Positions 45,267 through 56,745 of a stretch of DNA of 64,000 nt are shown here, piece after piece. The first letter of the stretch is position 1; the number at the start of each line of letters is the position of its first letter. Origin of the DNA: Antilocapra americana. Lineage: Eukaryota; Chordata; Mammalia; Artiodactyla; Antilocapridae. A program made the translations under genes and the position numbers. The stretch lies in assembly GCA_007570785.1 (NCBI GenBank), contig ML664161.1:42234472-42298471 (forward strand). Reading direction: 5' to 3'. The notes below the pieces were generated by a model. The model was not told the origin of the DNA. It saw only the letters and a program-made list of their open reading frames with translations, and did no database searches.

Positions 45267-46276
45267 CTAATCAGGAGAAAGAAGGAGAAAGAAGGAGAGG
45301 TGCTGATATGCATACGTATCTGACAGAGTTTGGCTACCCACCTCCTCTTTACCTCACACCCTCCTCAGCAACAGCTCTCACTTGTTATTTTGGCTCATTG
45401 TCATATCCCCAGACTTCACTTTTGATTATATTTTGCTAAAAGAATTCCCCCAAAGTACTCCTGTATCTTTTCCCCTTTCCAAGATGTTCCATGTCTTCCC
45501 CACTGGACTATGGTGAGAGGGGAAAACAACTTACTCAAAATGATGAATCAACAGGCTCATGCTGTTGTTACATTCCTTGAGCTAATCTAGCAGCCATTTA
45601 TCCACTCAGCTGAGGAATGCAGTTTTGAGTCTTCTCCCTCCCAGGGAAGAAAAAGACTAGACTTCTCCAAGATTTGCAGCCACCATGAGACTAGAAATGT
45701 GAGCTTGTGGAGGGCTAGTATGTATTGTGACATTAGCTTCCTTGAAGACTAATTATAGTCTCCCTGCTCTCTGCCAACACATACACATAAATCACAACTT
45801 TTCTCAAGCTTTCATATGTTCAGTCCTATAAGTAGCCTTGAAAATAAATTAACATGCTGATTTAGCAGGGGTATAAAAGAAGTCAAGTATGAAATAATCT
45901 TTGTAAATCTACAGAAAGACGTGCAAATGTGTGTCTGGGTGTGGTGATGATGATGGGAGTAATGTTATGTACATGTTGCTTTTTTTCACTTAATATGGAA
46001 ATAGTGAGGAAAAAGAGAAAATTAAATTTAACTCCTGAGAAAGGAAGTAACCTGGCAAAATATGAGTGAGACAAACATAAATATGCTAGGCCAAAGAGAT
46101 TTTTCCAGGTTTAATGATTTTCAAAGACCATATAAAAGGTTGATGTAGTGTTTTTGTTTTGTGAGCCCCTTCAGAGGCCCTGTCTTTAAACAGATAATAC
46201 GGGATAAGCCTATTGAAAGAAAGTGGTCTGATTCCAGATTTCCACCTTTAAAGAAATGGAAATGGCAAGAAGTCTG
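45267..46276. other. single-copy sequence
   Basis: No element or exon recognised. Begins with AGGAGAAAG repeats near 45272-45300. Confidence 0.4.
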
Positions 46277-46287
46277 TTATTTATTGC

Positions 46288-46518
46288 CTGCGTGTGTCTC
46301 TGTGCCTGCTTAATTGCTCAGTCATGTCAGACTATTTGTGACCCCCATGGACTGCAGCCCACAAGGCTCCTCTGTCCATGGGATTCTCCAGGCAAGAATA
46401 CTGGAGTGGGTTGCCATTCCCTTCTCCAGGGAATCTTCCCAACCCAAGGATCAAATCTGGGTCTCCTGCATTGCAGGTAGATCCTTTACTGTCGGAGCCA
46501 TCAGGATGCCTATGTATA
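46288..46518 (-). mobile_element. Bov-tA SINE with perfect 11-bp target-site duplication
   Basis: 'attgctcagtcatgtcagac' on the left and 'gtcggagccatcaggatgcc' on the right. Exact duplication ttatttattgc at 46277-46287 and 46519-46529. Confidence 0.94.
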
Positions 46519-46529
46519 TTATTTATTGC

Positions 46530-47761
46530 TGAAAAGCTTAGGCAAAAATACAAAGCTAGTGAGTGAGTTGAAAGGAAAGAGGGAGAAGAGCCTGGCTTGT
46601 TTTAAGTGTCTATAGTGTACCTGTTACTGCTCTGGCATTTTTCACCCATGATATCCTTCATCCTGGAAATGCTAGGCTGATAAAGAGCATGAATGATTAC
46701 ACAAACTACATATTAGCAATAACAATCAAGATGTGACATTAGCCATGAAGACCTTTATGATACTAATGTTTAACATCCAGTGCAAATCCTATGTGTCTAA
46801 TTAACAATGAGGTCATTCTGACACTGAGTGAGCAAGTACCTACTCTGAGCTCACTGGGACTATTCTAGGTCATATATAGTCTCTCATACAACACATTAAA
46901 TCTTTGCAAGAGCACATAATTTCCACCTTTGAAATATTTACATGCATTTAAGTTCAACACATTAATAATGGTTTTCTCAAAAGGAGCCAATCTTAAATCT
47001 ACTTAGTCTTACTCCTCCACCTTCTAGTATTTGGGTGGAATTTCTATTGTCTTTATGTTATGTGATATTAGACATCAGATTTAGAATTTAATTACTCTTG
47101 AGCTTAAAGTCTGGCTAGAACAGCAGAATTTATGTCAACACACTGAACATAGTGGGCATTCTCAGAGGGACAGAAAATGGCTGACTCTTGTGAAAGCTGA
47201 TTACAGCAAAACAGGATGCAGGAAGTGTATTCAGATGGTTTAAATCAAGGAAAAGCTTTTAACCTGACAAACTAGGATTCTTTCCTAATACAAATGTATG
47301 ATGCAATGTGGTATTTCAACTGAGTAGTAGATATATGCAAAAAGTTGTATTTCAACTTAATAAAATGATAGATGGGAAAAGAAACTTGAGGAATTATAGG
47401 AATAAGGCAAGACTTCCTGCTAATCTCTCAAGGCCAATGTTAATTTTTCATGTCAGTTCATGCTAAAAGTAAAAAAAATAAAATAAAAAAATAATTTGGA
47501 GATGCAGCTAAGACTATTCACAGTGCTGGGAGCTGACAGCACTAGTAATAATAAAAAAGGAGACACATATTGGAAAGCTGGGAACAAAATCCAAAGTGCA
47601 CAGTCAAAGAGGGGGTCAGACAGAAGAATTGCAATTATCCTGAAGATGTTAATTTGGTGGCCATGCCAGAGAGGCTTTATTTTATTTTATTTAAATTGTT
47701 GCTTAGATTTTAAAGAAGAAGATAGGGTGGTGGAGGGGGTGTTGGGAAAAAAAATCTTTCT
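46530..47761. other. single-copy sequence with possible MIR relic
   Basis: About 46830-46945 ('gcaagtacctactctgagct', 'ggactattctaggtcatata') resembles reverse MIR/L2. An A-rich run is near 47471-47492 and TTTTA repeats near 47678-47692. No coding signal. Confidence 0.4.
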
Positions 47762-48062
47762 GAATGATGGAATCTTAGAGTCAGGAAGGATCTGGAAGGA
47801 ATCATTCCTCTAAGATATGACACTGTAATGTTGGCATTCCTTCTCCAGGAGCTGATAAATAGTCAGCTCCTACCTGGGCATATCCAGAGACCATCCCATA
47901 GCTGCAGTTATTAGAAAGGTCCTCCACAAACTGAGTTACAGTCTTTCTTCCTTGCACTTCCCACTATTAATCTTCATTCTGTCTTCGGGAGCTACACAGA
48001 ATAATCACAGTTCTTCTTTTCTGGGGAACAACCTCTCCAAACAACCTTGGGGAGAGAAGTCA
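47762..48062. mobile_element. CR1/L3-like ancient LINE relic (possible)
   Basis: 'ctttcttccttgcacttccc' followed by 'cattctgtcttcgggagcta' and 'cacagaataatcacag' matches the order of the mammalian CR1/L3 3' region. The leading 'ggaatcttagagtcaggaag' is also typical of ancient MIR3/L3-type relics. Strand not assigned. Confidence 0.5.
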
Positions 48063-48459
48063 GGAAAAAATAGCAAAGTAATGGGACTTTTCATTATGAG
48101 AAAGTAATTTCTTAAGTAGATCTAACTTTGACAGGGAAAACTGGGAAAGATGTTCAAATGGAAGAAGAAAGTGAATTTCTAAATTAAGAGAAATTACAAT
48201 AAAGCATAGAAACAAAATGGTATGCTTATAAATATAACTTGGAAAAAAAGAAGCTGTTGATAACATGAAGGATGTAGGCAAAAGATAAAAAATGTACTTA
48301 TAATCCAATTGAAGAGACAAGAAAATATGCAGTAAGCATAATGAATATAATGCATTAAAACTAAGATCTAACAATAGTATATCACTGTCATTAAATCATG
48401 ATTTGTATGATAAGTATTCTAATTTTAAGTTTGGGATTAGAAGAAAATGAACTGTATTT
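48063..48459. other. AT-rich single-copy sequence
   Basis: The 104-codon minus-strand frame at 48060-48374 is AT-driven and hydrophobic, with no domain. Not called. Confidence 0.35.
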
Positions 48460-48660
48460 AGTGAGGTCAAGCATCTTTCCATGTTCCTCTCAATCATTTG
48501 TATATTTTATTTGGAGAAATGTCTATTCAAGTCCTTTGCCCATTTTTGAATTGAGCTTTGTTGTTGTTGTTGACTTTTAGGAGTTCCCTGGTACTTTACT
48601 CCTTTTATTATAGAATAGTATTCCATTGTATAGCTACATCACATTTTATTTTCCCACTCT
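48460..48660 (-). mobile_element. L1 fragment(s), diverged
   Basis: 'caagcatctttccatgttcc', 'ggagaaatgtctattcaagt' and 'cctttgcccatttttgaatt' match reverse L1 ORF2. From about 48590 'gaatagtattccattgtata' belongs to a more 3' part of L1, out of collinear order, so two fragments or a rearrangement are present. Confidence 0.65.
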
Positions 48661-48980
48661 CAATCTTTTAAAATAAGAAGGCTTTTTACAGAATTAACAA
48701 TAGCACAAAGGGATAGCTACTGAACATCCTTGAATATGGAATAAGAAAGAATATATTTCAGTTGTAAAACATGTGAAATATTATGGAAGATAATGAAGAG
48801 ATAAAATATTGGAGTAGTTTCCTGAGTAAACAAGTCAGGTGGAAGCATACTACTGTGAACAAAATCTTCACATTATTCAGGCAGAATGTGCAATCCCTTT
48901 CTAAAGACATCATGCGATTAGTGTCAGAAAATCCAAATATAATAATACTCAAAAGCAATATACTTATATTGCCATACCAT
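48661..48980. other. AT-rich single-copy sequence
   Basis: No recognised element. Short frames of about 66 codons on opposite strands at 48758-48986 overlap each other and are treated as chance. Confidence 0.35.
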
Positions 48981-48990
48981 CTGTAACAAG

Positions 48991-49211
48991 TGCATCTGTG
49001 TGCTCAGTCCCTAAGTCATGTCTAACTCTTTGTGAACCCGTGAACTGTAGCCCGTCAGGCTCTTCTGATCACGGGATTTCTAGGCAAGGATACTGGAGTG
49101 GGTTGCCATTTCCTCCTCCAGGGGATCTTCCCAACCCAGGGATTGAACCTGTGTCTCCTACATCTCCTACATTGGCAGGTGGATTCTTGACTACTGAGTC
49201 ACTTGGGAAAC
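48991..49211 (-). mobile_element. Bov-tA SINE
   Basis: 'gtgctcagtccctaagtcat' to 'ctactgagtcacttgggaaa'. Flanks ctgtaacaag (48981-48990) and ctgcaacaag (49212-49221) differ by one base. An internal 'tcctacat' doublet is near 49157-49173. Confidence 0.93.
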
Positions 49212-49499
49212 CTGCAACAAGACACAGAAGAAACTTGATAAAACACGGAGGGTTTCTCTCTAATAAAATATTAAGCTATTAACCAAAAACAAAACAAAGA
49301 AATAAGTATAAAGTAGCAACAGCAAAAAACCATCTAAATTACTAAGAACAACCCCAGGCCTACATAAAAATAAATAAACAACAGAAAACAAAAAACTAAC
49401 CCTTTAGGAGCTTATTAATGTATTCAAAAACAATAGACATTCTTTCCTTTCCATCACCCTCCATACATGTCATCCTGAGTCTGTCTCTAAACTAAATAT

Positions 49500-50205
49500 T
49501 ACATTTTTCTCCTTCTTTTTCACTCGAGTCTAGTATTTGACCCAATACTCACTTGAATTACAGCAATAGCTTCCTAACCGTCTCCTTCCTTCTGCTGTTC
49601 CTGCTCTCTCACATTTCATTTCAACAGATGCAAGAGGTTTCTTCTCAAAACATAATTCAGATCATAAAGATCCTCTTCTTGAAATTTCTCTATGGTCTTA
49701 TACTTCAAACCTCTTCCAAGGCTCTGTAACACATGGCTCATGCCTGTGACTCCAACCTCATCTTTTGTCTGTCTTGCCCTTGTTCACCTTTCTCACCAGA
49801 CTTCAACTCTGCTGGCCTTTTTTCAATATCTCAGCACCTCCCATCTTGGGTCTTTACACATGCCATTCCTTCAGTCTGGAGTGTTTGCCCCTCTCCTTCT
49901 TTCCTATGACTACATTTTGTAGATAGAACTTCCTCAGAGAGGTCTTTCCAAAATACTCTGAGTGGCCCTCCAACACTTAATTATTTTTAATATTAGCATA
50001 ATGTTGCTCTCCTTCTTAACATTTATCCCAGTTTACAATTATTCTTATTCACTTTATGGTTAATTTCTTTATCATCATACAGAATATCCAACTAGACTAC
50101 ATGATCTGTAATACTATATCTTTATCATTCATCATTGAATTCCTAGAGCCCAGAAAAATGCTGGCATATAAGAAACATGCAACATTTACTTCTTAAATGA
50201 ATATC
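49500..50205 (+). mobile_element. L2 LINE relic
   Basis: Long L2 match: 'gaattacagcaatagcttcc', 'cataattcagatcat', 'cttcaactctgctggccttt', 'ctttacacatgccattcctt', 'aacttcctcagagaggtctt' and 'cattgaattcctagagcc' in order. No intact ORF. Confidence 0.8.
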
Positions 50206-50418
50206 TGAAGGTAACTACACTAAGTTTACCTACAGATCAATACTGTACAGATTATATAGATCAATTACCTATAGTTCAATATTATAACCAAAGTTTTCAT
50301 AATATCTGAATCAGGTAGTATATTTTTCCAAAACATTTATACTGAATAATAAGTATAATGAACTCATTTGGAAAATCTGTGTCTTTGTTGACAACCAAAT
50401 TATTTGTGTTTCATAAGG

Positions 50419-50651
50419 TGTTTGCATGCATATATATGTGCCAAGTTGTTTCAGGCATGTCTGACTCTTTGTGATCCTGTGAACTGCAGCCCACCATGCT
50501 CCTCTGTCCAGGGGATCCTCCAGGCAAGAATACGGGAGTGAGTTGTCATGCCCTTCTCCAGGGGAGTTTCTGACCCAGGGATCAAACCCATGTCTCGTGT
50601 GACTCCTGCACTGCAGCTGGATTCTTTACTTCAGAGCTAGTGGGGAAGCCC
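50419..50651 (-). mobile_element. Bov-tA SINE
   Basis: 'tcaggcatgtctgactcttt' through 'gagctagtggggaagccc'. Flanks share tcataagg (50411-50418 and 50652-50659), extending with two mismatches. Confidence 0.92.
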
Positions 50652-50659
50652 TCATAAGG

Positions 50660-51004
50660 CATTTTTGTCCTATTATTTTGTAAATGCATATGGATGAACA
50701 TTTATTTGTCCCAAGAACTGAAAATCAATAACATAAAACTGTAGAATATTAGAGTTAGCTGAAAGGCATTAAGTCATCTGGTCAAGTTTGTTGCTCAGTA
50801 TAGGCATCTGTACAGCTCTGGCAAAAATCATCAAGCTTCAACATTTGCTAGATTAAAGAGCTCGTCAATATACAAGGCAGCCTAAGGCTAATTCCTCAAA
50901 AATGTTTTTCATTTACATGGTCACAATCAATGCCATTATTCCTTCTTCTGATTTATCACAGTAGATTCCTTCTTTGACATCAAGGCAGCTTGGTTATTTG
51001 AAAA
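50660..51004. other. single-copy sequence
   Basis: No element recognised. Confidence 0.35.
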
Positions 51005-51279
51005 CAATTTTTTTAATTTAATTTATTTATTTTAATTTTCTTTACATTATCATGTTGGTTTTGCCATACATTGACATGAATCTGCCATGGGTATACATGT
51101 GTTCCCCTTCCAGAACCCCACTCCCACCTACCCCCTGATTTCCTCTCTCTGGGTCATCCCAGTGCACCAGCCCTGAGGATCAGACCTGGGCTGGCGATTG
51201 ATTTCATATATGATGATTAACATGTTTCAATGCCGTTCTCTCATATCATCCCACCCTTGCCCTCTCCCATAGAGTCCAA
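51005..51279 (-). mobile_element. young ruminant L1 3' UTR
   Basis: T-rich start (the poly(A) tail in reverse), 'gttggttttgccatacattg', 'gtgcaccagccctgaggatc', 'ggcgattgatttcatatatg' and 'catcccacccttgccctctc'. The same 3' UTR lies in + orientation at 8245-8952 and 53907-54219. 5'-truncated at about 51279. Confidence 0.92.
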
Positions 51280-51806
51280 TGTAAATAATGATAGCACTGG
51301 ACTACATTTACCTGGATTTCCAAAGAAATGTCATGTTTAGAACTTGGGACACCAATGCAGGGCATCTTAGAGATACTGATCCCAAAGAGAAGCATAGAAT
51401 TTAGCACCTCTCCACATGAATCAATCACTGTTTCTCCTGCTGCTTATCTACCTTAGGTTTTCCATTTCAGTAAGCCTTCTGAAGAACTAACCAAATTCAT
51501 GGTAATACCTGAAATAACTGGATAATTGAGAAATGCTGACTTTTCAGAACTCAGTGAGGTGATATAATTAACCATGGACAGAAGAAGTAGCTAGAGACTT
51601 CAGAAAGAGACTGAGTTTTCTATACCTCAAGGGTTTCAATCAACAAATTCACATTTTTTTTCCTGTGACTGACTTACCAGCCTACTAAGAGATGCTCACT
51701 AACTTAATTCACTTTCTAATTCTATTTGTAATAAAAATTGAAAATCTACAAAAATAAACTCTGGTTATTTGCAATTCTTGCCAAAAATAATTTTTTTTCT
51801 TAAAGT
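51280..51806. other. single-copy sequence
   Basis: No element or exon recognised. Confidence 0.35.
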
Positions 51807-51820
51807 ATTATGGTTAAAAT

Positions 51821-52027
51821 CAGCTTCTCAGGTGATGCAGAGGTAAAGAATCTGCCTGCCAGTGCAGGAGGTACAGGTTTGATCCCTGGTCAGGAAGAAG
51901 CCATGAAGGAGGAGATGACAATGCACTCCAGTATTCTTGCCTGGGAAATTCCATGGACAGAGGAGCCTGGTGGGCTGTAGTCCATGGGGTCACGAGTCAA
52001 ACACAACTGAGCATACACACACAAAAA
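51821..52027 (+). mobile_element. Bov-tA SINE
   Basis: 'cagcttctcaggtgatgcag' head, 'ggtttgatccctggtcag', 'cttgcctgggaaattccatg' and 'aaacacaactgagcat'. Flanks attatggttaaaat (51807-51820) and attatggtaaaaat (52028-52041) differ by one base. Confidence 0.92.
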
Positions 52028-52060
52028 ATTATGGTAAAAATATTTTAGGAGCTAGCCAAG

Positions 52061-52071
52061 GTATGTGTGTT

Positions 52072-52120
<49 letters not shown>

Positions 52121-52127
52121 TGTGTTT
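52061..52127. repeat. (GT)n microsatellite
   Basis: Pure TG run of about 19 units at 52082-52119, with imperfect TGTG on both sides. A likely length-variable marker. Confidence 0.95.
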
Positions 52128-52140
52128 AAGTGTGGATATA

Positions 52141-52582
52141 GGTCTATCTAGTCACAGCTATGGTTTTTGTGAGATTTGGACCATAAAGAAGGCTGAGCAT
52201 TGAAGAATTAATGCTTTTGAACTGTGGTACTAGAGAAAACTCTTGAGAGTCCCTTGGACAGCAAGGAGATAAGCCAATCGATCCTAAAGGAAATCAACCC
52301 TGAATATTCATTGAAAGGGCTGATGCTAGAGCTGAAGCTCCAATACTTTGGCCACCTGATGGGAAGAACTGACTCATTGGAAAAGACCCTGATGCTGGGA
52401 AAGACTGAGGGCAAGAGGAGAAGGGGACAATAGAGAATGAGATGGTTGGATGGCATCATTGACTCAATGGACATGAGTTTAAGCAAACTCCAGGGGATAG
52501 TGAAGGACAGGGAATGCTGGTGTGCTGTAGTCCTGGGGTCACAGAGAGTCAGACACGACTGAGTGCCTGAACAGCTACAACA
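52141..52582 (+). mobile_element. BovB 3' end
   Basis: 'ggtctatctagtcacagc', 'gatgctgggaaagactgag' and 'gtcagacacgactgagtgc'. ~18 bp of the family sequence is deleted after 'gctatggtttttgtgag'. Tail type 'ctacaacaac'. Confidence 0.9.
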
Positions 52583-53308
52583 ACTTATATGTGAGTGTGT
52601 CAGTGCATGAGTGTGTATACCTTACATTCCCAAACAATTTAGATCAGTAAGTAAAAGCAAAAAAAGCTACAAGAGGAGTCTTGTGATAAAAATTTCAGTA
52701 TTTTCCCAATGCTAGATGTTTCATGACTGCAGGATTTTCACATTCATCTCAACTTGTCATCTTTGGCAACTGAGGTTGCATTGTACCATGATTCTTTTTA
52801 CCTTTGCTCCAGTGAGATGTTCCATTCCCTCAAACTATGAAATTACAGAGTGACTTCCAGATATACAAGTTGGAGAAGGGAAGTTCATTTTTTGTTAAAA
52901 TAAGAAACAGTAAACTTTTATTGATTCAGAGTCTCTGGAGGAAGTACAGCATTAATTAACATAAATTTGTGGATTATAACATAGAAGAAACTAAGTTTTA
53001 TTGCTTTTAATTGTCTAGAAAAACTCAAATTTGGGAACATATTGCCAAGCAATAGTCCTACTGAAGTAAATTAGCACTAAAAAATGATTTCTTTATTAAC
53101 ATATCAAATGTGGCAGTTTCTTTTTATGTCACAAATGCACTTGTTTATATGTTGGCTGCTTCCGCAGTTCTCATAAATAGGTAAATCATTCCCTCAGCTA
53201 GGTATTTACTCTTTTCACTTCACTTACCAGTTTAAGCTCTTACAAACAACAAAGCAAACTTTCCTAGTTGCATTCCTGTTAGTAGGGAGGCGGACTGTGT
53301 TTTCTAAG
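52583..53308. other. single-copy sequence
   Basis: No element or exon recognised. Confidence 0.35.
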
Positions 53309-53452
53309 ATGATGGCCCTAGTGCTAAAGAATCCATCTGTCAATGTAGAAGATGTTAAGAGCCCCAGGTCCCACAGACAGAGAAACCTGGCAGGCTACAG
53401 TCCATGTGGTCACAGAGAGTTTAGGGCATAACTGAATGTGGACACACACACA
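53309..53452 (+). mobile_element. Bov-tA SINE, internally deleted
   Basis: 'gatggccctagtgctaaaga' head remnant, then a jump to 'gacagagaaacctggcaggc' and 'ctacagtccatgtggtcaca'. The middle of the SINE (~60 bp) is missing. Confidence 0.8.
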
Positions 53453-53589
53453 CAAGATTCCTCCTCATGCTGAGACATTTTAGGCATGGAGCAACACAGC
53501 ATAAGTAGATTTATTTCTACTAAGAACCTGAATTAAAACATTCTGTATTTTCTATGACTCAAAAATCTTTAGCACTTCTTTGTAGCCTT

Positions 53590-53812
53590 TTGAGCAGGGA
53601 TTGGCACACTTCTCTGCTTTTTTTAATAAAGGGCCAGATAGTAAATATTTTAGGATTTGTGGGCTATTTAAACCCTGCTGATGTGGCAGGAAAGCAGTCA
53701 TAGAAAAGACATAAAGAATTAGTGTTTCTGTGTTCCAGTAAAATTTTATTGGAAATATAGGTGGCAGACTGGGTTTGCCTGGCAGGCCATGGTTTGCCAA
53801 TTTCTACATTAA
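53590..53812. mobile_element. hAT-type non-autonomous DNA element, family not named
   Basis: 'ggccagatagtaaatatttt', 'ggatttgtgggctattta', 'aagcagtcatagaaaagaca', 'ccagtaaaattttattgg' and 'ggccatggtttgccaattt' form a familiar ancient mammalian element with TTGGCA/TTGCCA-type ends. A second diverged copy lies at 62962-63235 in the same orientation. Confidence 0.7.
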
Positions 53813-53906
53813 AGGCATAATCTATGTAGGATGGAGGATATTTTTTTTGGAAACATGGGTGGTAACTTGGTCAGTGCTAACCTAAGCAGAGTTAAAGTGC
53901 CTCGTG

Positions 53907-54219
53907 TTGTCAGCCCAGCACAGTGGATGAGGGTAAGGGTGGGATGATATGGGAGAAGGGCACTGAAGCATGTTAATTGTCATGTGTCTAATCAATCGCC
54001 AGCCCAGGATTGATGCTCGGGACTGGTGCAGCGAGATTTCCTGGGGGGGAGGGAGGAGGGAGGGGGGTTCCGGACGGGAAGCATATGTAAACCCATGATG
54101 ATATCATGACAATGTATGGCAAAAACAATAAAAAAAAAAAAGTTCATTTGGAAGAATAAAAAAAAATAAAATAAAATAAAAAGTTGATCCAGGGTAAAAT
54201 AAATAAATAAATAAATAAA
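53907..54219 (+). mobile_element. young L1 3' end with compound A-rich tail
   Basis: L1 3' UTR ('gggtgggatgatatgggaga', 'caatcgccagcccaggattg', 'gacaatgtatggcaaaaaca') followed by an A run (about 54129-54141). Then come a short non-L1-tail piece 'gttcatttggaagaat', a second A-rich run, 'gttgatccagggt', and a third A-rich (AAAT)n run. A perfect 14-bp duplication, taaagtgcctcgtg, lies at 53893-53906 and 54220-54233, after all tail pieces. So the extra tail arrived with the L1. Confidence 0.93.
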
Positions 54220-54233
54220 TAAAGTGCCTCGTG

Positions 54234-54635
54234 ATAACTTAGTCCTTGTGGAGATATGGTCTCTTCATCTTTCAGGGAAAGCTTCTCCTGAATCACGTCA
54301 GGCCTGCACGAGGTTTCTTCTAACTGTCTCACATATAATTATAGGTCTGCAAGACTGCAGAGAAGTTTATGATGCCCTTCGTAATGTCAAGGATCTCCTA
54401 ACAATTCATAAATGCCTCCTGCTCTTTATTCTTTCTTCTTGATTATTTTCTTGAAGATGACTACTACAGCCCCTGTAAAACCCGCTTGCTACAATTCAGC
54501 TCAACAGAATTAGAGCGGTCACCAAGGAAGACCAGGGAGTCAAAGGTTTTGTCAGCTATAAGGCAGAAAGGAAAACAATGGCAATTGGAGAGGACATAAT
54601 TGAAGAAACAGTCACACTAAGAAAATTCACCTTAT
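54234..54635. other. single-copy sequence
   Basis: No recognised element or exon. Confidence 0.35.
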
Positions 54636-54733
54636 GGGAATTTCCTGTTAGTTCAGTGGTTAGGACTCCTCCCACTTCCACTGTAGGGAGCATAAGTTGC
54701 TTCACAGCCAAAATTAAAAAAAAAAAAAAAGAT
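54636..54733 (+). mobile_element. CHR-type tRNA SINE, internally deleted
   Basis: 'gggaatttcctgttagttca', 'gtggttaggactcc', 'acttccactgtaggg' and 'cacagccaaaattaaaaaa'. This is the cetartiodactyl CHR pattern (tRNA-like head and 'gccaaaaa' end), lacking the middle part. Confidence 0.8.
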
Positions 54734-54872
54734 CACTGTATGATAATATAGGAGAGCCCTCATTGATTGAAAACATCTGCAAAACAATGTGTTACTTTAG
54801 TAGCCAGCAGCCTACAGTTCAAGGCTGCTGTGCTAGCTCTCAGCGGTCATGAGAGAAGTCAGCCATAGAAGA

Positions 54873-54875
<3 letters not shown>

Positions 54876-54924
<49 letters not shown>
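54876..54924. repeat. (TA)n microsatellite
   Basis: About 24 uninterrupted TA units immediately upstream of a minus-strand L1 3' end. Confidence 0.95.
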
Positions 54925-54927
<3 letters not shown>

Positions 54928-54956
54928 GCATACTGTTAACATATGCATACACATTT

Positions 54957-55262
54957 AAAAAAAACTCTATTGTAGTATAGTTGCTTTACAGTGTTAAGTT
55001 ACTTTCTACTGTACAGCAAAGTGAATTAGCTATACATCTATTGGTATACATCACATAATCATTATACATCTATTTCCCCCCCTTTTTAGATTTCCATCCT
55101 GTTTAGGTCACCACAGAGCATTAAGTAGAGTTTTCTGGGCTATACAGTAAGTTTTAAGTAATTATCTATTTTATACATAGTATCAATACTGTATACATAT
55201 GTCAATCCCGTCTCCTAATTCCTCCTATCCCACTCTTTCCCCCTTGGTATGCATCCAATTTT
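54957..55262 (-). mobile_element. older artiodactyl L1 3' UTR
   Basis: 'ctattgtagtatagttgctt', 'ctgtacagcaaagtgaatta', 'gggctatacagtaag', 'attatctattttatacatag' and 'ccccttggtatgcatcca'. Reverse orientation, 5'-truncated. Confidence 0.85.
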
Positions 55263-56147
55263 TAAGGAAATCATTTCAGAGATATTCAGTATTACATCAA
55301 TTCAGTACTGTGCAGAGATAAAAGTGACACATTTATCACACCTTGGGGAATTTGTCTAGTAGAAAACAAAATCCTTATACTCATGGAACTTGTAATACAG
55401 TAACGTTTAACATGCAGATAATATATGAAATGTATATCACATGTATTTAATACCTCAGAAGTTTGTGATCAGTCTGAATGTAACTGTTTTAGAAAGAACC
55501 AGGTAAAATGTCTATTGATTTTCACTAACTAGGCTAGAGTTGACAGGTGGTATGCAGCACCCTAATGGATTTTATCCAAATTTCAGATGAGGTTATTTAG
55601 GTGAGGCAGTTCAGAGATCAATATGGTTTCCCTGGAATCCCAAAGGCACTGTTCAAGAGGAGCAATTAAAGAGCTATGGACTCCAGTGGACATTACTAAA
55701 GGTACAAAGGAGGGAGAAAGGGATGGATTGAGGGATGGACCCAGTAAGGTTTTTCTCACTGAGACATACCAAAAGCATAAAAAGAGTAAGGAGCCTTGAA
55801 TATATAAGGAGCCAGGAGCACTCAGCACAATAAAATAATAGCTGGCTCCAAAAATAAATCATCAGAGGTGTTAAAATGCAATGTCTTGCTTTTTGAATGT
55901 CAAATGATTTCCTGCAGGAGATTGTGCCATGAGATCACTAAGACTACAAAGCCAGCTTCTAAAATGCAGCCATTCCCTCACACTTAAGAAGAAACCTCAA
56001 AGATCCCAAAGGAAACTAAAACTTTATTTCAAAAATTTGCTTTGAACTTTGAAAATAAAATAAGATGTATTATTGCAAACACTGAAAGGACTGATCTAAA
56101 CTGCTGGAGTCCTGATTTTAGAGGATGATGACAAGCAGGCACATCTA
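55263..56147. other. single-copy sequence
   Basis: A weak L2-like phrase ('aaatccttatactcatggaa', about 55368) is not enough to call. No exon recognised. Confidence 0.35.
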
Positions 56148-56160
56148 TTTTGGTGTCCCT

Positions 56161-56360
56161 GTGTGCTTCGTCCCTCATTCATGTCCAACTATTTGTGACT
56201 CCATGGAATGTAGCCCACCAGGTTCCTCTGTCCAAGGGAATTCTCCAGGCAAGAATGCTAGAGTGGGTTGCCATGCCCTCCTCTAGGGGATCTTCCCAAC
56301 CCTGGGATCAAACCCAGGTCTCCTGCATTGCATTCACTGTCTGAGCCTCCAGGGAAGCCC
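56161..56360 (-). mobile_element. Bov-tA SINE
   Basis: 'gtgtgcttcgtccctcattc' to 'gagcctccagggaagccc'. Flanks ttggtgtccct (56150-56160) and ttggttccct (56361-56370) are the likely duplication with a one-base gap. Confidence 0.92.
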
Positions 56361-56520
56361 TTGGTTCCCTAAGCAGGCAAAGAACAGTGAGTAAAAAGGG
56401 CAACAGATCACCAACCAGCACAACCATCTCAGAACCCAGAGATTTATCAGGACTTATTTTCCATTGATTGCTCTGCCATTCTGCCTCTCTCTTAGCTCTA
56501 TGCTGTTCTGGGAATGTAGT

Positions 56521-56745
56521 GGGCTTCCCAGGTGGCCGCTAGTGGTAAAGAATCTGCCTGTCAATGCAGGAGACATCAGAGACGCTGATTCAATCCCTGG
56601 GTCGGGAAGGTCCCCTGGAGGAGGGCATCACAACCCACTCCAGTGTTCTTGCCTGGAGAATCCCATAGTCAGAGGAGCCTGGTGGGCTACAGTCCATAGG
56701 GTCCCAGAGAGTCATACACTACTGAAGTGTCTTAGCACACAGGCA
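56521..56745 (+). mobile_element. Bov-tA SINE
   Basis: 'gggcttcccaggtggccgct' head, 'gattcaatccctgggtcgg', 'cttgcctggagaatcccata' and the end 'ctgaagtgtcttagcaca'. Confidence 0.93.

Noticed and set aside
48060..48374. 104-codon hydrophobic minus-strand frame
   Set aside because: Hydrophobicity follows from AT-rich codons; no membrane-protein family recognised.
54876..54924. TA array as a replication origin or matrix attachment site
   Set aside because: Simple-sequence composition alone does not support either function.
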